Assembly (NCBI RefSeq): GCF_030410485.1
Contig: NZ_JAUHHC010000003.1
Coordinates: forward strand, 1-64,000
Source: Roseateles violae
GTDB taxonomy: Bacteria; Pseudomonadota; Gammaproteobacteria; Burkholderiales; Burkholderiaceae_C
Direction of reading: 5' to 3'
DNA length: 64,000 nt
Of this stretch, positions 1 through 8,846 are shown in pieces; positions within the stretch are counted from its first letter, which is position 1, and every line of letters begins with the position of its first letter. The position numbers and the translations under genes are program-made. Below the pieces are notes generated by a model. The model searched no databases, had not been told where the DNA came from, and was given only the letters and a program-made list of their open reading frames with translations.

Positions 1-45
1 AGCACTTTCGAAAAACTTCTCAAACCGTGCTTGCCGCGTGCTCAT
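1..45 (-). CDS. 5' end of an unidentified gene running off the left edge
   Basis: An ATG at 45-43 opens a minus-strand frame that stays open to the window edge; only 15 codons are visible (reads MSTRQARFEKFFESA). A purine-rich ribosome-binding site (GAGGGAA) sits six bases upstream of the ATG, which supports a real start. It would be the next minus-strand gene after the binding-protein gene, but a terminator at 131-164 separates them, so it is probably its own transcription unit. Too little is visible to name a family. Confidence 0.5.
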   Translation of the reverse strand, partial: MSTRQARFEKFFESA

Positions 46-130
46 CGCCGCTTCCCTCACCGCCCAACTTCCTTCCGAAGAAGTCCGCGAGCAGCGAAGC
101 CCGCTACTGTAGCACAGGTTTTCGACGGCA

Positions 131-164
131 AACAAGAAGGGCGCCGAACTTTCGCTCGGCGCCC
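131..164 (-). terminator. Rho-independent terminator after the binding-protein gene
   Basis: A perfect 9-bp stem (GGGCGCCGA / TCGGCGCCC, 139-164) with an 8-base loop is followed on the minus strand by a T-rich tail (TTCTTGTT, 131-138). It lies about 45 bp beyond the stop codon of the substrate-binding protein gene and would close the liv-type operon. Confidence 0.8.
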
Positions 165-210
165 TGCTTCTTCGTCCTGGCCGGTGGCGCGACGAGGCGC
201 CAGGGCCGAC

Positions 211-1377
211 CTACTGACCCACGTAGTCGGAGATCACCTTCCAGCGTCCGTCCTGGATCTGCGACAGGCGCGAGGCGTTGCTGCCCAGGCGCTTGGTCGC
301 GGTGTAGCTGGCCGGTGCGCTGCCGAAGATGTCGGCCGGGAAGCTCATCGAGTCCATCGCCTTGATGAAGCTGTCGGTGCTCAGGTTCGGACCGACCTTC
401 TGGGCCACGGCGATGAAGCCATCGATGATCAGATAGCCATAGACCGAGAAGACGGTCGGGTCGTCGCCGAACTTGGTCTTGTACTTGGTGGCCCAGAAGC
501 GGATCGGCTGCGAGGCCTCATCCATATAGGGATGCTGGGTCGCCATCGTCGCGTAGAAGCCGTCCATCGCCTTGCCGCCTAGCTTGTGAATCAGGTCGGT
601 GTAGGCGGCACTGGAGCCGAGAAAGATCGGATTGAAACCGGTCTTGCGCGCCTCGGCGATCGAACCGATCGTCTCCCGGATGATGGTGCCCAGCACGACC
701 ACATCGCAGCCGGCCGACTTCAGCTTGGCCACCTGGGACGAGAACTCGGTCGCGCCGCGCTTGAAGCTGGTCTTTTCGGCCAGCTCCATATTGATGCCCT
801 TCAAACCCGCCTCGGCGCCCTTCAAGACCTCGAGGCCAAAGTCGTCATCTTGATAGTGGGCGCAAACCTTCTTGGCGCCCTTCTCCTTCACCAGGCGCGG
901 CAGCATCACGCGGATCTGCTCGTAATAGGGCACGGCAAACGAGTACTTCAGCTTGTGAAAGGGCTCGTACATCTCCCGCGCCGCCGTCAGCGGCCAGAAG
1001 TTGATTACATTCTTCTCGAACTGCACCGGCATCGCCGCGAGGTTCTGCGCCGTGCCGATATGGCCGGCCATGATGAAGATCTTGTCCTGGTTCACCAGCT
1101 TCTGCGCGGCCAGCACGGCGCGCTTCGGGTCGTAGCCCGAGTCCTCGAACTTCAGCACGATGCGCCGGCCGTGCACGCCGCCCTGCTCGTTCAGCTCGTC
1201 GACGCGCAGCTGCATGCCGGCGCGCACCTGCTTGCCGTAGCCGGCCAAGGGGCCGGACAGGTCCTGTATCGAGCCGACGACGATCTCCGTCTTGCTGACG
1301 CCCTGGCTCTGCGCCTGGGCCAGCCCGGCCGAGACCAGCAGGGCCACGGCCGCGAGGCTTGCTCTCATCTTCGTCAT
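211..1377 (-). CDS. ABC transporter substrate-binding protein, branched-chain amino acid (LivK/Peripla_BP_6) type
   Basis: A 388-residue periplasmic binding protein that would deliver ligand to the LivHMGF importer encoded upstream. Residues 1 to about 22 form a signal peptide (basic start, hydrophobic core, AQA cleavage region). The mature part begins with the family-typical run VSKTEIVVGSIQDLSGP and contains the two-lobe periplasmic-binding fold. The ATG at 1377 has AAGGAG nine bases upstream. It is the last gene of the minus-strand cluster and is followed by a terminator. Its neighbour is an acyl-CoA ligase, so the ligand may be an organic or aromatic acid rather than an amino acid; that is inference. 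Proteins of this class bind amino acids, amides, urea or aromatic acids, and the sequence alone does not tell which. Confidence 0.9.
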   Translation of the reverse strand: MTKMRASLAAVALLVSAGLAQAQSQGVSKTEIVVGSIQDLSGPLAGYGKQVRAGMQLRVDELNEQGGVHGRRIVLKFEDSGYDPKRAVLAAQKLVNQDKIFIMAGHIGTAQNLAAMPVQFEKNVINFWPLTAAREMYEPFHKLKYSFAVPYYEQIRVMLPRLVKEKGAKKVCAHYQDDDFGLEVLKGAEAGLKGINMELAEKTSFKRGATEFSSQVAKLKSAGCDVVVLGTIIRETIGSIAEARKTGFNPIFLGSSAAYTDLIHKLGGKAMDGFYATMATQHPYMDEASQPIRFWATKYKTKFGDDPTVFSVYGYLIIDGFIAVAQKVGPNLSTDSFIKAMDSMSFPADIFGSAPASYTATKRLGSNASRLSQIQDGRWKVISDYVGQ

Positions 1378-1419
1378 GATGTCTGTCTCCTTCTTGGGCT
1401 TGGCGAACGAAAGCCGGTC

Positions 1420-3285
1420 TCAGGCGCCGGCGCTGTACATCGATTCGATCAGGCTCGCGTACTTCTTCTGCACGAACGAGCGTTTCAGCTTCATCGTCGG
1501 CGTCAGTTCCTCATCCTCGGCGCCGAGCTGCGTCTCCAGCAGGCGGAACTGCTTGATCTGCTCGACGCGGGCGAACTTGCGATTGACCTTGGCGATCTCG
1601 CCCTCAATCAACTCCTGCACCTCGCGGGCGCGGGTCAGGCTGGCGTAGTTGGAGAACGGTACGTCGCGGTCCTGCGCGAACTTCTCGACGTTCTCCTGGT
1701 CGATCATCACCAGCGCGGTCAGATAGGCACGCTTGTCGCCGATCACGACGGCATCGGTGATGAAGGGCGAGAACTTCAGCTCGTTCTCCAGTTCGCTGGG
1801 CGTGATGTTCTTGCCGCCGGCCGTGATGATGATGTCCTTCATGCGGTCGGTGATGCGGAAATAGCCGTCGGCATCGACGGCGCCGACATCGCCGGTGTGC
1901 AGCCAGCCTTCGGCGTCTATCGTCTCCGCCGTCTTCTCCGGCTGGTTCAGATAGCCCATGAAGACATTCGGCCCGCGCAGCAGCAGTTCGCCGCTCGCCT
2001 CGTCCACACGCACCTCGACGCCCTCGGCCGCCACGCCGATCGTGCCCGGCCGCATCGCGTCGGCGCGCGTGATCGTGCCCAGCGCACAGCTCTCGGTCTG
2101 CGCCCAGCCCTCCAGCATCGGCACGCCCAGCGACAGATACCAGCGGATCAGCTCGGGCGAGATCGGCGCCGCGCCGGTCAGCAGGGCCCGGCAGCGGTGA
2201 ATGCCGATCAGCTTGCGCACATTGTTCAGCGCCAGCCCGCGCGCGAGCAAAAAGCGCAGCTTGAGCCCGGCGCCGACCGGCTTGCCGGCCAGCACCAGGT
2301 CGACGACCTCGCCGCCGACGCCCAGAGCCCAGCGATAGGCCAGCTGCTGCAGCGGCGAGGCCTCCTTGATCGCGATCGCGACGGCCGAATAGAACTTCTC
2401 CCAGACCCGCGGCACGGCGAAGAAGATCGTCGGCGCGATCTCGCGCACGTTCTCGGCCACCGTGTCGGGGTTCTCGACGAAATTCAGCGTCGCTCCCGAG
2501 TACAGCGAGGCATAGGCACCGACCAAGCGCTCGGCGATATGGCACAGCGGCAGAAAGCACATGCGCTCGTCGCGCTCGTCCTGCGGCAGGCCGACGACCG
2601 CCTGGCGCATGCTGTAGACGAGGCCGGCATGGCTGTGCATCGCGCCTTTCGGCTTGCCGGTCGTGCCCGAGGTGTAGACCAGGATGGCCAGGTCCGCCGG
2701 CCCGCGGCTGTGCAGCCGCTCGTCGAACAGGCCCGGATCGGCGGCATCGAACTCGCGGCCCAGCGCGCGCAGCTCGTCCAGGCTCATGACATCGGGGTCA
2801 CTGAAGCGCTGCAGGCCACGCGTGTCGAAGACGATGGTCTTGCGCAAGAGCGGCAGCGCGCTGCGCACCTCGAGCGCCTTGTCCAGCTGTTCCTCGTCCT
2901 CGACGAAGAGCAGCACCGTGCGCGAGTCCTCGCACAGGTATTGCAGCTGCGAGGCCGAGTCGGTCGGGTAGACGCCGTTGGTCACCCCGCCGGCCGACTG
3001 GATCGCCAGATCGGCCAACACCCATTCGAGCAGGGTGTTCGACAGAATCGAGGCGCAGTCGCCGGGCTTCAATCCCAGCGCCGCCAGACCCATCGCGATC
3101 TCGCGCACGGCCGCGGCGCAGTCGCGCCAGCGCCAGCTCTCCCAGATACCCAGCAGCTTGCGGCGCATGAAGACCCGCTCTCCGCGCAAGGCCACCGCGT
3201 TCCAGAAGACCTGCGGCAGCGTGTCGCCGCCAATCGCCGTCGGATTCGGCGGCACGGCGGTTTGGGCGTCCCAGAGATTGCTCAT
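1420..3285 (-). CDS. AMP-forming acyl-CoA synthetase (long-chain fatty acid/aromatic acid CoA ligase family)
   Basis: A 621-residue cytoplasmic ligase that activates a carboxylic acid to an acyl-adenylate and then to acyl-CoA. The ANL-superfamily marks are present: the P-loop-like A3 motif YTSGTTGKPKG near residue 204, the A5 region EGWAQTE, the A7 motif GWLHTGD, and A8 with DRMKDIIITAGGKNITPSE carrying the hinge. The length suits FadD15-type long-chain ligases. It lies between livF (15 bp upstream) and the binding protein gene (42 bp downstream), all on one strand, so it is almost certainly co-transcribed with the importer. Import linked to CoA activation is the natural reading, but the substrate cannot be read from sequence. 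Confidence 0.9.
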   Translation of the reverse strand: MSNLWDAQTAVPPNPTAIGGDTLPQVFWNAVALRGERVFMRRKLLGIWESWRWRDCAAAVREIAMGLAALGLKPGDCASILSNTLLEWVLADLAIQSAGGVTNGVYPTDSASQLQYLCEDSRTVLLFVEDEEQLDKALEVRSALPLLRKTIVFDTRGLQRFSDPDVMSLDELRALGREFDAADPGLFDERLHSRGPADLAILVYTSGTTGKPKGAMHSHAGLVYSMRQAVVGLPQDERDERMCFLPLCHIAERLVGAYASLYSGATLNFVENPDTVAENVREIAPTIFFAVPRVWEKFYSAVAIAIKEASPLQQLAYRWALGVGGEVVDLVLAGKPVGAGLKLRFLLARGLALNNVRKLIGIHRCRALLTGAAPISPELIRWYLSLGVPMLEGWAQTESCALGTITRADAMRPGTIGVAAEGVEVRVDEASGELLLRGPNVFMGYLNQPEKTAETIDAEGWLHTGDVGAVDADGYFRITDRMKDIIITAGGKNITPSELENELKFSPFITDAVVIGDKRAYLTALVMIDQENVEKFAQDRDVPFSNYASLTRAREVQELIEGEIAKVNRKFARVEQIKQFRLLETQLGAEDEELTPTMKLKRSFVQKKYASLIESMYSAGA

Positions 3286-3300
3286 GGTCGATGCTCTGCT

Positions 3301-4080
3301 TCAGCGCCAGGTTTTCTTCTTCTTCCAGCGCCGCTCGCCGCGCGCGCCGGCTTCCTTCATGCCCAGGTAGAACTCCTTGATGTCATCCTTCTCGCGCAGC
3401 CGCTCGCAGCTGTCTTCCATCACGATGCGGCCGTTCTCCAGCACATAGCCATAGTCTGCCGCGTTCAAGGCCATATTGGCGTTCTGCTCGACCAGCAGCA
3501 CCGTCGTGCCGCGCTCGCGGTTGATGCGCACGACGATCTCGAAGATCTCCTTGGTCAGCTTGGGGCTGAGGCCCAGGCTGGGCTCGTCGAGCAGGATCAG
3601 CTCGGGCGCGGCCATCAAGGCGCGCGAGATCGCCAGCATCTGCTGCTGTCCGCCCGAGAGCAGGCCCGCCTGCTGGGCCGCGCGCTCGCGCAGGATCGGG
3701 AAATAGCCGAACACGCCCTCGACATCGCGCGCCACCGCATCGCGGTCGCGCCTCGTGTAGGCGCCCATCAGGAGGTTGTCGCGCACCGACAGCAGCGGGA
3801 ACACCTCGCGCCCCTCCGGCACATGGGAGAGCCCGCGCTGCACGATCAGGGCCGGATCCAGTGCGGTGATGTTGTCGCCGCGGAACTCGACCGAGCCCTT
3901 GCGCGGATCGATGATGCCCGAGATCGTCTTCAGGATCGTCGTCTTGCCGGCACCGTTGGCGCCTAGCACCGTCGCGATCTCGCCGGGGCGCACCTGCAGG
4001 CTGACGCCGCGTATCGCCTTGATCGGCCCGTAGGCGCTCTCGACGTTGGCGAGCTTCAGGATGGCTTCGGCTGCGCTCAT
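3301..4080 (-). CDS. livF: ABC transporter ATP-binding protein LivF
   Basis: A 259-residue ABC ATPase, the second nucleotide-binding subunit of a branched-chain amino acid-type importer. It has Walker A GANGAGKTT near residue 40, the signature LSGGQQQ, Walker B LILLDEPSLGL and the switch-histidine region. The HVPEGR segment is typical of LivF. Its ATG overlaps the livG stop by four bases (ATGA), giving translational coupling. The C-terminus is unusually basic (RRWKKKKTWR) and about 20 residues longer than many homologues. The ligand is unknown. Confidence 0.92.
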   Translation of the reverse strand: MSAAEAILKLANVESAYGPIKAIRGVSLQVRPGEIATVLGANGAGKTTILKTISGIIDPRKGSVEFRGDNITALDPALIVQRGLSHVPEGREVFPLLSVRDNLLMGAYTRRDRDAVARDVEGVFGYFPILRERAAQQAGLLSGGQQQMLAISRALMAAPELILLDEPSLGLSPKLTKEIFEIVVRINRERGTTVLLVEQNANMALNAADYGYVLENGRIVMEDSCERLREKDDIKEFYLGMKEAGARGERRWKKKKTWR

Positions 4081-4880
4081 GCCCGGCTCCTGCGCAGGCT
4101 GCCGGCGTCCTCGGCCGAGCCGAGATAGGCCTCGATCACGCCGGCATGGGCCTGCACCTCGGCCGGCGTGCCCAGGGCCAGCACCTCACCCTGGTTCATC
4201 GCCAGCACCCGATCCGACACTTTGGACACCAGGCTCATATCGTGCTCGACCATCAGGACCGTGATGCCCAGATCGTTCTTGATGTCCTGGATCCAGAAGG
4301 CCATGTCGCCGGTCTCCTCGACGTTCAGCCCTGAGGACGGCTCGTCCAGCAGCAAGAGCTTGGGCTCGGTCGCCAGCGCCCTCGCCAGCTCGACGACCTT
4401 GCGCACGCCATAGGGCAGGCCGGCGACCAGGGTGTCGCGGTAATGCTGCAGATCCAGGAAGTCGATCACCTCCTCGACCTTGCGCCGCGTCTGCCGCTCG
4501 GCCGCGCGCACGCCCGGCGCGAACAAGAGTTCGCCCCAGAGGCTGCGGCGGTGGTGGACATGGCGACCGATCAGCAGGTTCTGCAAGACAGTCGCATGCT
4601 CGAACAGCTCGATGTTCTGGAAGGTGCGCGCAATACCCAGCGCCGCCACCCCATGGGGCGCCACGCTGGCCAGCGGACGACCCAGATAGCTGATCGCACC
4701 GGCGCTGGGCACATAGATGCGGCTGATCAGATTGAACACCGTCGTCTTGCCCGCACCGTTCGGGCCGATCAGCGTGAACACCTCGCCCCGGCGTACCTCG
4801 AAGCTGACCTTGTTGACGGCGACGACGCCGCCGAAGCGCAGGGTCAGGTCCTCGACGGACAGCAGGATTTCGCCGCTCAT
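4077..4880 (-). CDS. livG: ABC transporter ATP-binding protein LivG
   Basis: A 267-residue ABC ATPase that pairs with LivF under the LivHM permeases. Walker A is GPNGAGKTT, Walker B KLLLLDEPSSGL, and the C-terminal BCA_ABC_TP_C-like tail ends in IEAYLG. The signature region reads LPYGVRK, the degenerate form usual in LivG. The frame is open far upstream, but homology begins at MSGEILLSVEDL, so the ATG at 4880 is preferred; an ATG at 4913 would add 11 residues. The longer extension runs into the palindromic repeat before livM and is not credible. It overlaps livF by four bases. Confidence 0.9.
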   Translation of the reverse strand: MSGEILLSVEDLTLRFGGVVAVNKVSFEVRRGEVFTLIGPNGAGKTTVFNLISRIYVPSAGAISYLGRPLASVAPHGVAALGIARTFQNIELFEHATVLQNLLIGRHVHHRRSLWGELLFAPGVRAAERQTRRKVEEVIDFLDLQHYRDTLVAGLPYGVRKVVELARALATEPKLLLLDEPSSGLNVEETGDMAFWIQDIKNDLGITVLMVEHDMSLVSKVSDRVLAMNQGEVLALGTPAEVQAHAGVIEAYLGSAEDAGSLRRSRA

Positions 4881-4920
4881 CTCGGCTGTCCAATCTGCGT
4901 TCGTGGCAGGCATGACACTT

Positions 4921-5025
4921 GCATTCTGCGGGCCGAGCGCCGGGCCGCTCCCAAGCCGGCCCGCCTCGGGCGATGTGCTCGCGGCTCGACGCCGCGAGCA
5001 TCGCCGTCCCCTCGGGGGACCGGCC
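4921..5025 (-). repeat. Intergenic palindromic repeat, copy 1 (livM-livG gap)
   Basis: The 169-bp gap between livM and livG holds two hairpins: a perfect 10-bp stem TGCTCGCGGC / GCCGCGAGCA (4976-5000) and GTCCCC-TCG-GGGGAC (5006-5020). Read on the minus strand, the block contains GGTCCCC..GGGGACGGCG and, further on, GCGCTCGGCCC. Both strings recur at 50199-50226. It looks like a small interspersed element of the REP or mosaic type, placed inside an otherwise tight operon. It may modulate expression between livM and livG. Confidence 0.6.
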
Positions 5026-5049
5026 AAGGTATTCCTTGGACGAGGGGCT

Positions 5050-6126
5050 TCATCTCAGCCGGTCCGATTTCTGAAAGCTCTTCTGCCGCTTGAACAGGCC
5101 GCGGCGGTAGAAGGGGAAGAGCTGCAGCCAGGTGCGTGCCTTCAGCCAGCGACCGTACAGCCCCAGCGGCTCGAAGAGCACGAACAGGATCAGCACCCCG
5201 CCGTAGACGGCCGCCTGCAGGCCCGGCGCCTGGCCGATCGCGTCGGGCAGCCGGTCCTTGAACAAGGCAATCAGCTGCGGCATCGTGATCAGAAAGATCG
5301 CACCGAGAAAGGCGCCATGCACCGAGCCGAGCCCGCCGATGACGACCAGCAGGAGCAGGTCGATGCTCTGCAGGATGTTGAACTGGTCCGGCGAGAGGAA
5401 GCGGATCTTGTGCGCGTAGAGCGCGCCGCCAAGGCCGGCCAGCGCGGCCGAGATCGCAAACGACAGCGTCTTGTAATAGGCGAGGTGGATGCCCATGCTC
5501 TGCGCCGAGATCTCCGAATCGCGGATCGCGACAAAGGCGCGGCCGGTCGGCGCACGCAGGAGATTGAGCACGGCCAAGGTCGCGCCGACGGTCAGCACCA
5601 GGCAGACGAAGTAGAAGCCCGCCGCGCTGTCGAGCTGCCAACCGAAGGCCTGCAGGCTGCCGACCATCTTGCCGGCATTGCCGCCGGTCACCGACTCCCA
5701 GCGCGCCAGCCCCTCCTCGACGATGAAGCCGAAGGACAGCGTCGCGATGCCCAGATAGACGCCCTTCACCCGCAGCGCCGGCAGGCCGACGATCGCGCCG
5801 GCCAGCGCCGACAGCAGGGCCGCAGCGGCAAAAGACAGTGGAAAGGGCCAGCCCTGGCCGGCCAGCACCGCCTGCGTGTAGGCGCCTATGCCCAGAAAGG
5901 CCGCATGGCCCAGCGAGAACAGGCCGGTGAAGCCGGCCAGCAACATCAGGCCCAGGCCGACCAGGCCGTAGATCAGCACGAAGGTCAGCTGGGCCAGCCA
6001 GTATTCGTCGGCCAGCCAGGGCGCGGCCAGCAGCAGCGCCAGCAGGAGGCCGTACCAGAAGCGATGACCGCCATGCTTGGCCAGCGCGATGTCCTGGTCG
6101 TAGCTGGTCTTGAAAAGGAAGCGCAT
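5050..6126 (-). CDS. livM: ABC transporter permease LivM
   Basis: A 358-residue inner-membrane permease with about nine hydrophobic helices. It shows the LivM-type core (VGLGLMLLAGFTGLFSLGHA, the EAA-like SLGHAAFLGIGAY segment, and VVIGGLGSVHGAFLGA toward the C-terminus). With LivH it forms the translocation channel. I chose the ATG at 6126 (MRFLFKTS); an ATG at 6141 would add five residues. It is followed by a palindromic repeat before livG and preceded by a different repeat after livH. Confidence 0.9.
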   Translation of the reverse strand: MRFLFKTSYDQDIALAKHGGHRFWYGLLLALLLAAPWLADEYWLAQLTFVLIYGLVGLGLMLLAGFTGLFSLGHAAFLGIGAYTQAVLAGQGWPFPLSFAAAALLSALAGAIVGLPALRVKGVYLGIATLSFGFIVEEGLARWESVTGGNAGKMVGSLQAFGWQLDSAAGFYFVCLVLTVGATLAVLNLLRAPTGRAFVAIRDSEISAQSMGIHLAYYKTLSFAISAALAGLGGALYAHKIRFLSPDQFNILQSIDLLLLVVIGGLGSVHGAFLGAIFLITMPQLIALFKDRLPDAIGQAPGLQAAVYGGVLILFVLFEPLGLYGRWLKARTWLQLFPFYRRGLFKRQKSFQKSDRLR

Positions 6127-6152
6127 CGTCAGTGCCCGCACGGCCGCCCGAA

Positions 6153-6200
6153 GGGCACTGAGCGCCCCCCCGGGGGGCAGCGAACGAAGTGAGCGTGGGG
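6153..6200. repeat. C/G-run intergenic repeat (livH-livM gap)
   Basis: The gap between livH and livM contains a run of seven C followed by six G (about 6165-6178), then CAGCGAACGAAGTGAGCG and a run of five G. The C-run/G-run pair forms a strong hairpin, and the AGCGAACGAAGTGAGCG part has its own partial dyad. I recognise this kind of element from Burkholderiales intergenic regions by general appearance. Only one copy is visible in this window. Confidence 0.45.
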
Positions 6201-6216
6201 GTCGACTGTCATCGCT

Positions 6217-7092
6217 TCAGACCTTCTTGCGCAGCCGCTCGCCGAACAGGCCGTTCGGCTTCAGCATCAGCATCAGGAGCACGACCACATAGGGCGTCAC
6301 GTCCTTGAAGCCCTCGGGCAGGTAGAAGCCGGCCAGCGCCTCGACGACGCCGATCACCAGGCCGCCGACGATGGCGCCGGGCAGCGAACCGAAGCCGCCG
6401 ACGACGGCGGCCGGGAAGGCCTTCAGGCCGATCAGGCCCATATTCGCGTGCACGAAGGTGATAGGCGCGAGCAAGAGCCCGGCAATCGCCGCGACGGCCG
6501 AGGCCAGCCCCCAGACCAGACCGTTCAGCCGCCGCACCGGGATGCCCATGTAGTAGGCGGCCAGCTGGTTCTGCGAGGCGGCCTGCATCGCGATGCCGAC
6601 CTTGCTGCGCCGGAACAGCAGATAGAGCCCGCCGCACAGCAGGGCCGTCACGCCGATGACGACCAACTGCTCGACGGCGATCACCAGGCCGGCGAAGCGC
6701 AGGAGTTCGCCGCGGTAGGGCACCTCCAGCGCATGGGTCTCGGTGCCGATGACCGGGATCATCGTGATCATGCCGCGCGCCATATAGCCGATGCCCACCG
6801 TCAGCATCACGATGGCGAAGGCCGGCTGGCCGAGGATGGGGCTGATGACGACGCGCTCGAGCAGCATGCCGAACAGGGCCATCGCCACGATCACCGCCGG
6901 TACCACCAGCCAGAAGGGCAGGCCCCAGGCGCTCAGCAGGGCCAGGCCCAGGAAGGCGCCCAGCATCATCAGATCGCCCTGGGCGAAGCTGACCGTCTCG
7001 GTCGCCTTGTAGATCAGCACGAAGCCGAGCGCGATCAGGCCGTAGATACAGCCCTGCGCCAGCCCGCCGATCAGCACCTGCAAACCCTGCAT
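6217..7092 (-). CDS. livH: ABC transporter permease LivH
   Basis: A 291-residue inner-membrane permease, first gene of the importer operon. It starts with the family-typical MQGLQVLIGGLAQGCIYGLIALGFVL and contains the LivH motifs FAQGDLMMLGAF and VVGGFGSLPGA. About eight membrane helices are expected. The frame is open upstream to 7257, but that stretch is polar, cysteine- and arginine-rich and runs into the tctA terminator, so the ATG at 7092 is used. The promoter for the livH-livM-livG-livF-ligase-binding protein run should lie in 7093-7250. Confidence 0.9.
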   Translation of the reverse strand: MQGLQVLIGGLAQGCIYGLIALGFVLIYKATETVSFAQGDLMMLGAFLGLALLSAWGLPFWLVVPAVIVAMALFGMLLERVVISPILGQPAFAIVMLTVGIGYMARGMITMIPVIGTETHALEVPYRGELLRFAGLVIAVEQLVVIGVTALLCGGLYLLFRRSKVGIAMQAASQNQLAAYYMGIPVRRLNGLVWGLASAVAAIAGLLLAPITFVHANMGLIGLKAFPAAVVGGFGSLPGAIVGGLVIGVVEALAGFYLPEGFKDVTPYVVVLLMLMLKPNGLFGERLRKKV

Positions 7093-7255
7093 CGCGCCCT
7101 TGCCTCTGGATCGGGCCGCGCAGCACGACGCGCCCTCTTCTTCTGGAGCCCACCGGCCTAGGCACAGCGAGCCGATAGCCGAGCTTGTACTGCATGCGCA
7201 CAGGCCGCGCATCACCGAGAAAACCCGGGCGTCCGCGAAGTCATGGTCGACAGAC

Positions 7256-7285
7256 AAAAAAAGCCCGCCGGGCTCGCCGGCGGGC
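7256..7285 (-). terminator. Rho-independent terminator after tctA
   Basis: A perfect 9-bp stem (GCCCGCCGG / CCGGCGGGC, 7263-7285) with a 5-base loop is followed on the minus strand by seven T (7256-7262). It is placed about 40 bp beyond the tctA stop and isolates tctBA from the liv operon. This is the cleanest terminator in the left third of the window. Confidence 0.9.
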
Positions 7286-7324
7286 TTTGCGGATGGAGGC
7301 GCCGCCGCGGGCGCCGGGCTTCGA

Positions 7325-8836
7325 TCAGCCCTCGTCCTGGAAGGCCTCCTCGCGTTTGCTCTTGATCGAGGGCAGCATCACGACGACGATCATCAGCGCG
7401 GCGGCGATCAAGAGGCCGGCCGACAGCGGACGCGTCATGAAGGTGCTCCAGTCGCCGCGCGACAGCAGCAGCGCACGGCGCAGGTTCTCTTCCATCATCG
7501 GGCCGAGGATGAAGCCCAGCAGCAGCGGGGCCGGCTCGCAGCTGAGCTTGTAGAACAGATAGCCCAGCACCGCGAACAGCGCCGTCATATAGACGTCGAA
7601 GCTGTTGTTGTTCAGCGTGTAGGTGCCGATGCAGCAGAACACGACGATGGCCGGGAACAGGAAGCGGTAGGGCACGGTCAAGAGCTTGATCCAGATGCCG
7701 ATCAGCGGCAGGTTCAGCACCACCAGCATCAGATTGCCGATCCACATCGAGGCGATCAGGCCCCAGAACAGCTCGGGGTTGCTGGTCATCACCTGCGGGC
7801 CGGGCTGGATGCCCTTGATCGTCATCGCGCCGACCATCAGCGCCATCACCGCGTTCGGCGGGATGCCCAGGGTCAGCATCGGGATGAAGGAGGTCTGCGC
7901 GCCGGCGTTGTTCGCGGACTCGGGACCGGCCACGCCCTGGATCGCGCCCTTGCCGAAGGGCACGCGCGGGTTCTTGGTGACCTTCTTCTCCAGCGTGTAG
8001 GAGGCGAAGGAAGCCAGCAAGGCGCCGCCACCGGGCAGCACGCCCAGCAAGGAACCCAGCGTCGTGCCGCGCAGCACCGAGGGCCAGGCTTCCTGGAAGT
8101 CCTGCTTGGTCGGCCACAGGCCCTTGACGTCCTTGGTGAAGACCTCGCGGTGCTCGGCCGGCTGGCCCAGGTTCGCAATGATCTCGCCGAAGCCGAAGAT
8201 GCCCATCGCGATGACGACGAAGCCGATGCCGTCGGTCAGCTCGGGGATGTCGAAGGAGAAGCGCGGCGTGCCCGAGATCACGTCGGTGTTGATCTGGCCC
8301 AGCAGCAGGCCCAGCAGGATCATCGCGATCGCCTTGACCAGCGAGCCCGAGGCCAGCACGACGGCACCGATCAGGCCCAGCACCATCAGCGAGAAGTACT
8401 CGGCCGGGCCGAACTTGAAGGCCAGCTCGGTCAGCGGCGGCGCGAAGGCCGCGATGATGATCGTGCCGACGCAGCCGGCGAAGAAGGAGCCCAGGCCGGC
8501 TGCAGCGAGCGCGGCCCCCGCGCGACCTTTTCTGGCCATCTGGTAGCCGTCGATCGCGGTCACGACCGAGCTCGACTCGCCCGGCACATTGATCAGGATC
8601 GCGGTCGTCGAGCCGCCGTACTGCGCGCCGTAATAGATGCCGGCCAGCATGATCAGGGCCGGCGTGGCGTCCAGCGCGTAGATCGAGGGCAGCAGCATCG
8701 CGATCGTCGCGACCGGGCCCAGGCCCGGCAGCACGCCGATCAGGGTGCCCAGCACCGCGCCGCCGAAGGCGTAGAGCAGGTTTTGCAGCGTGAACGCGAC
8801 GCCGAAGCCGAGCGCGAGATTGTTCAGGAGATCCAT
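7325..8836 (-). CDS. tctA: Tripartite tricarboxylate transporter large permease TctA
   Basis: A 503-residue, strongly hydrophobic inner-membrane protein, the large permease of a TTT-type, binding-protein-dependent secondary transporter for citrate-like carboxylates. It has the two glycine/proline-rich TctA repeats, VLPGLGPVATIAMLLP near residue 40 and VLPGGGALLASFASY in the middle, plus the PGESSSV and GIPPNAVMALM segments. About eleven helices are expected. It follows tctB by 10 bp. No binding protein (TctC/Bug) lies next to it; the only Bug protein here is at 22132-23085. Confidence 0.93.
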   Translation of the reverse strand: MDLLNNLALGFGVAFTLQNLLYAFGGAVLGTLIGVLPGLGPVATIAMLLPSIYALDATPALIMLAGIYYGAQYGGSTTAILINVPGESSSVVTAIDGYQMARKGRAGAALAAAGLGSFFAGCVGTIIIAAFAPPLTELAFKFGPAEYFSLMVLGLIGAVVLASGSLVKAIAMILLGLLLGQINTDVISGTPRFSFDIPELTDGIGFVVIAMGIFGFGEIIANLGQPAEHREVFTKDVKGLWPTKQDFQEAWPSVLRGTTLGSLLGVLPGGGALLASFASYTLEKKVTKNPRVPFGKGAIQGVAGPESANNAGAQTSFIPMLTLGIPPNAVMALMVGAMTIKGIQPGPQVMTSNPELFWGLIASMWIGNLMLVVLNLPLIGIWIKLLTVPYRFLFPAIVVFCCIGTYTLNNNSFDVYMTALFAVLGYLFYKLSCEPAPLLLGFILGPMMEENLRRALLLSRGDWSTFMTRPLSAGLLIAAALMIVVVMLPSIKSKREEAFQDEG

Positions 8837-8846
8837 CGCGTGCCCC

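Noticed and set aside
586-3966. A 1126-codon plus-strand open frame
   Set aside because: It lies antisense to the ligase, livF and binding-protein genes. Its translation is a low-complexity mix of Arg, Gln, His, Leu and Ala with no motif. Long shadow frames are expected at this GC content.
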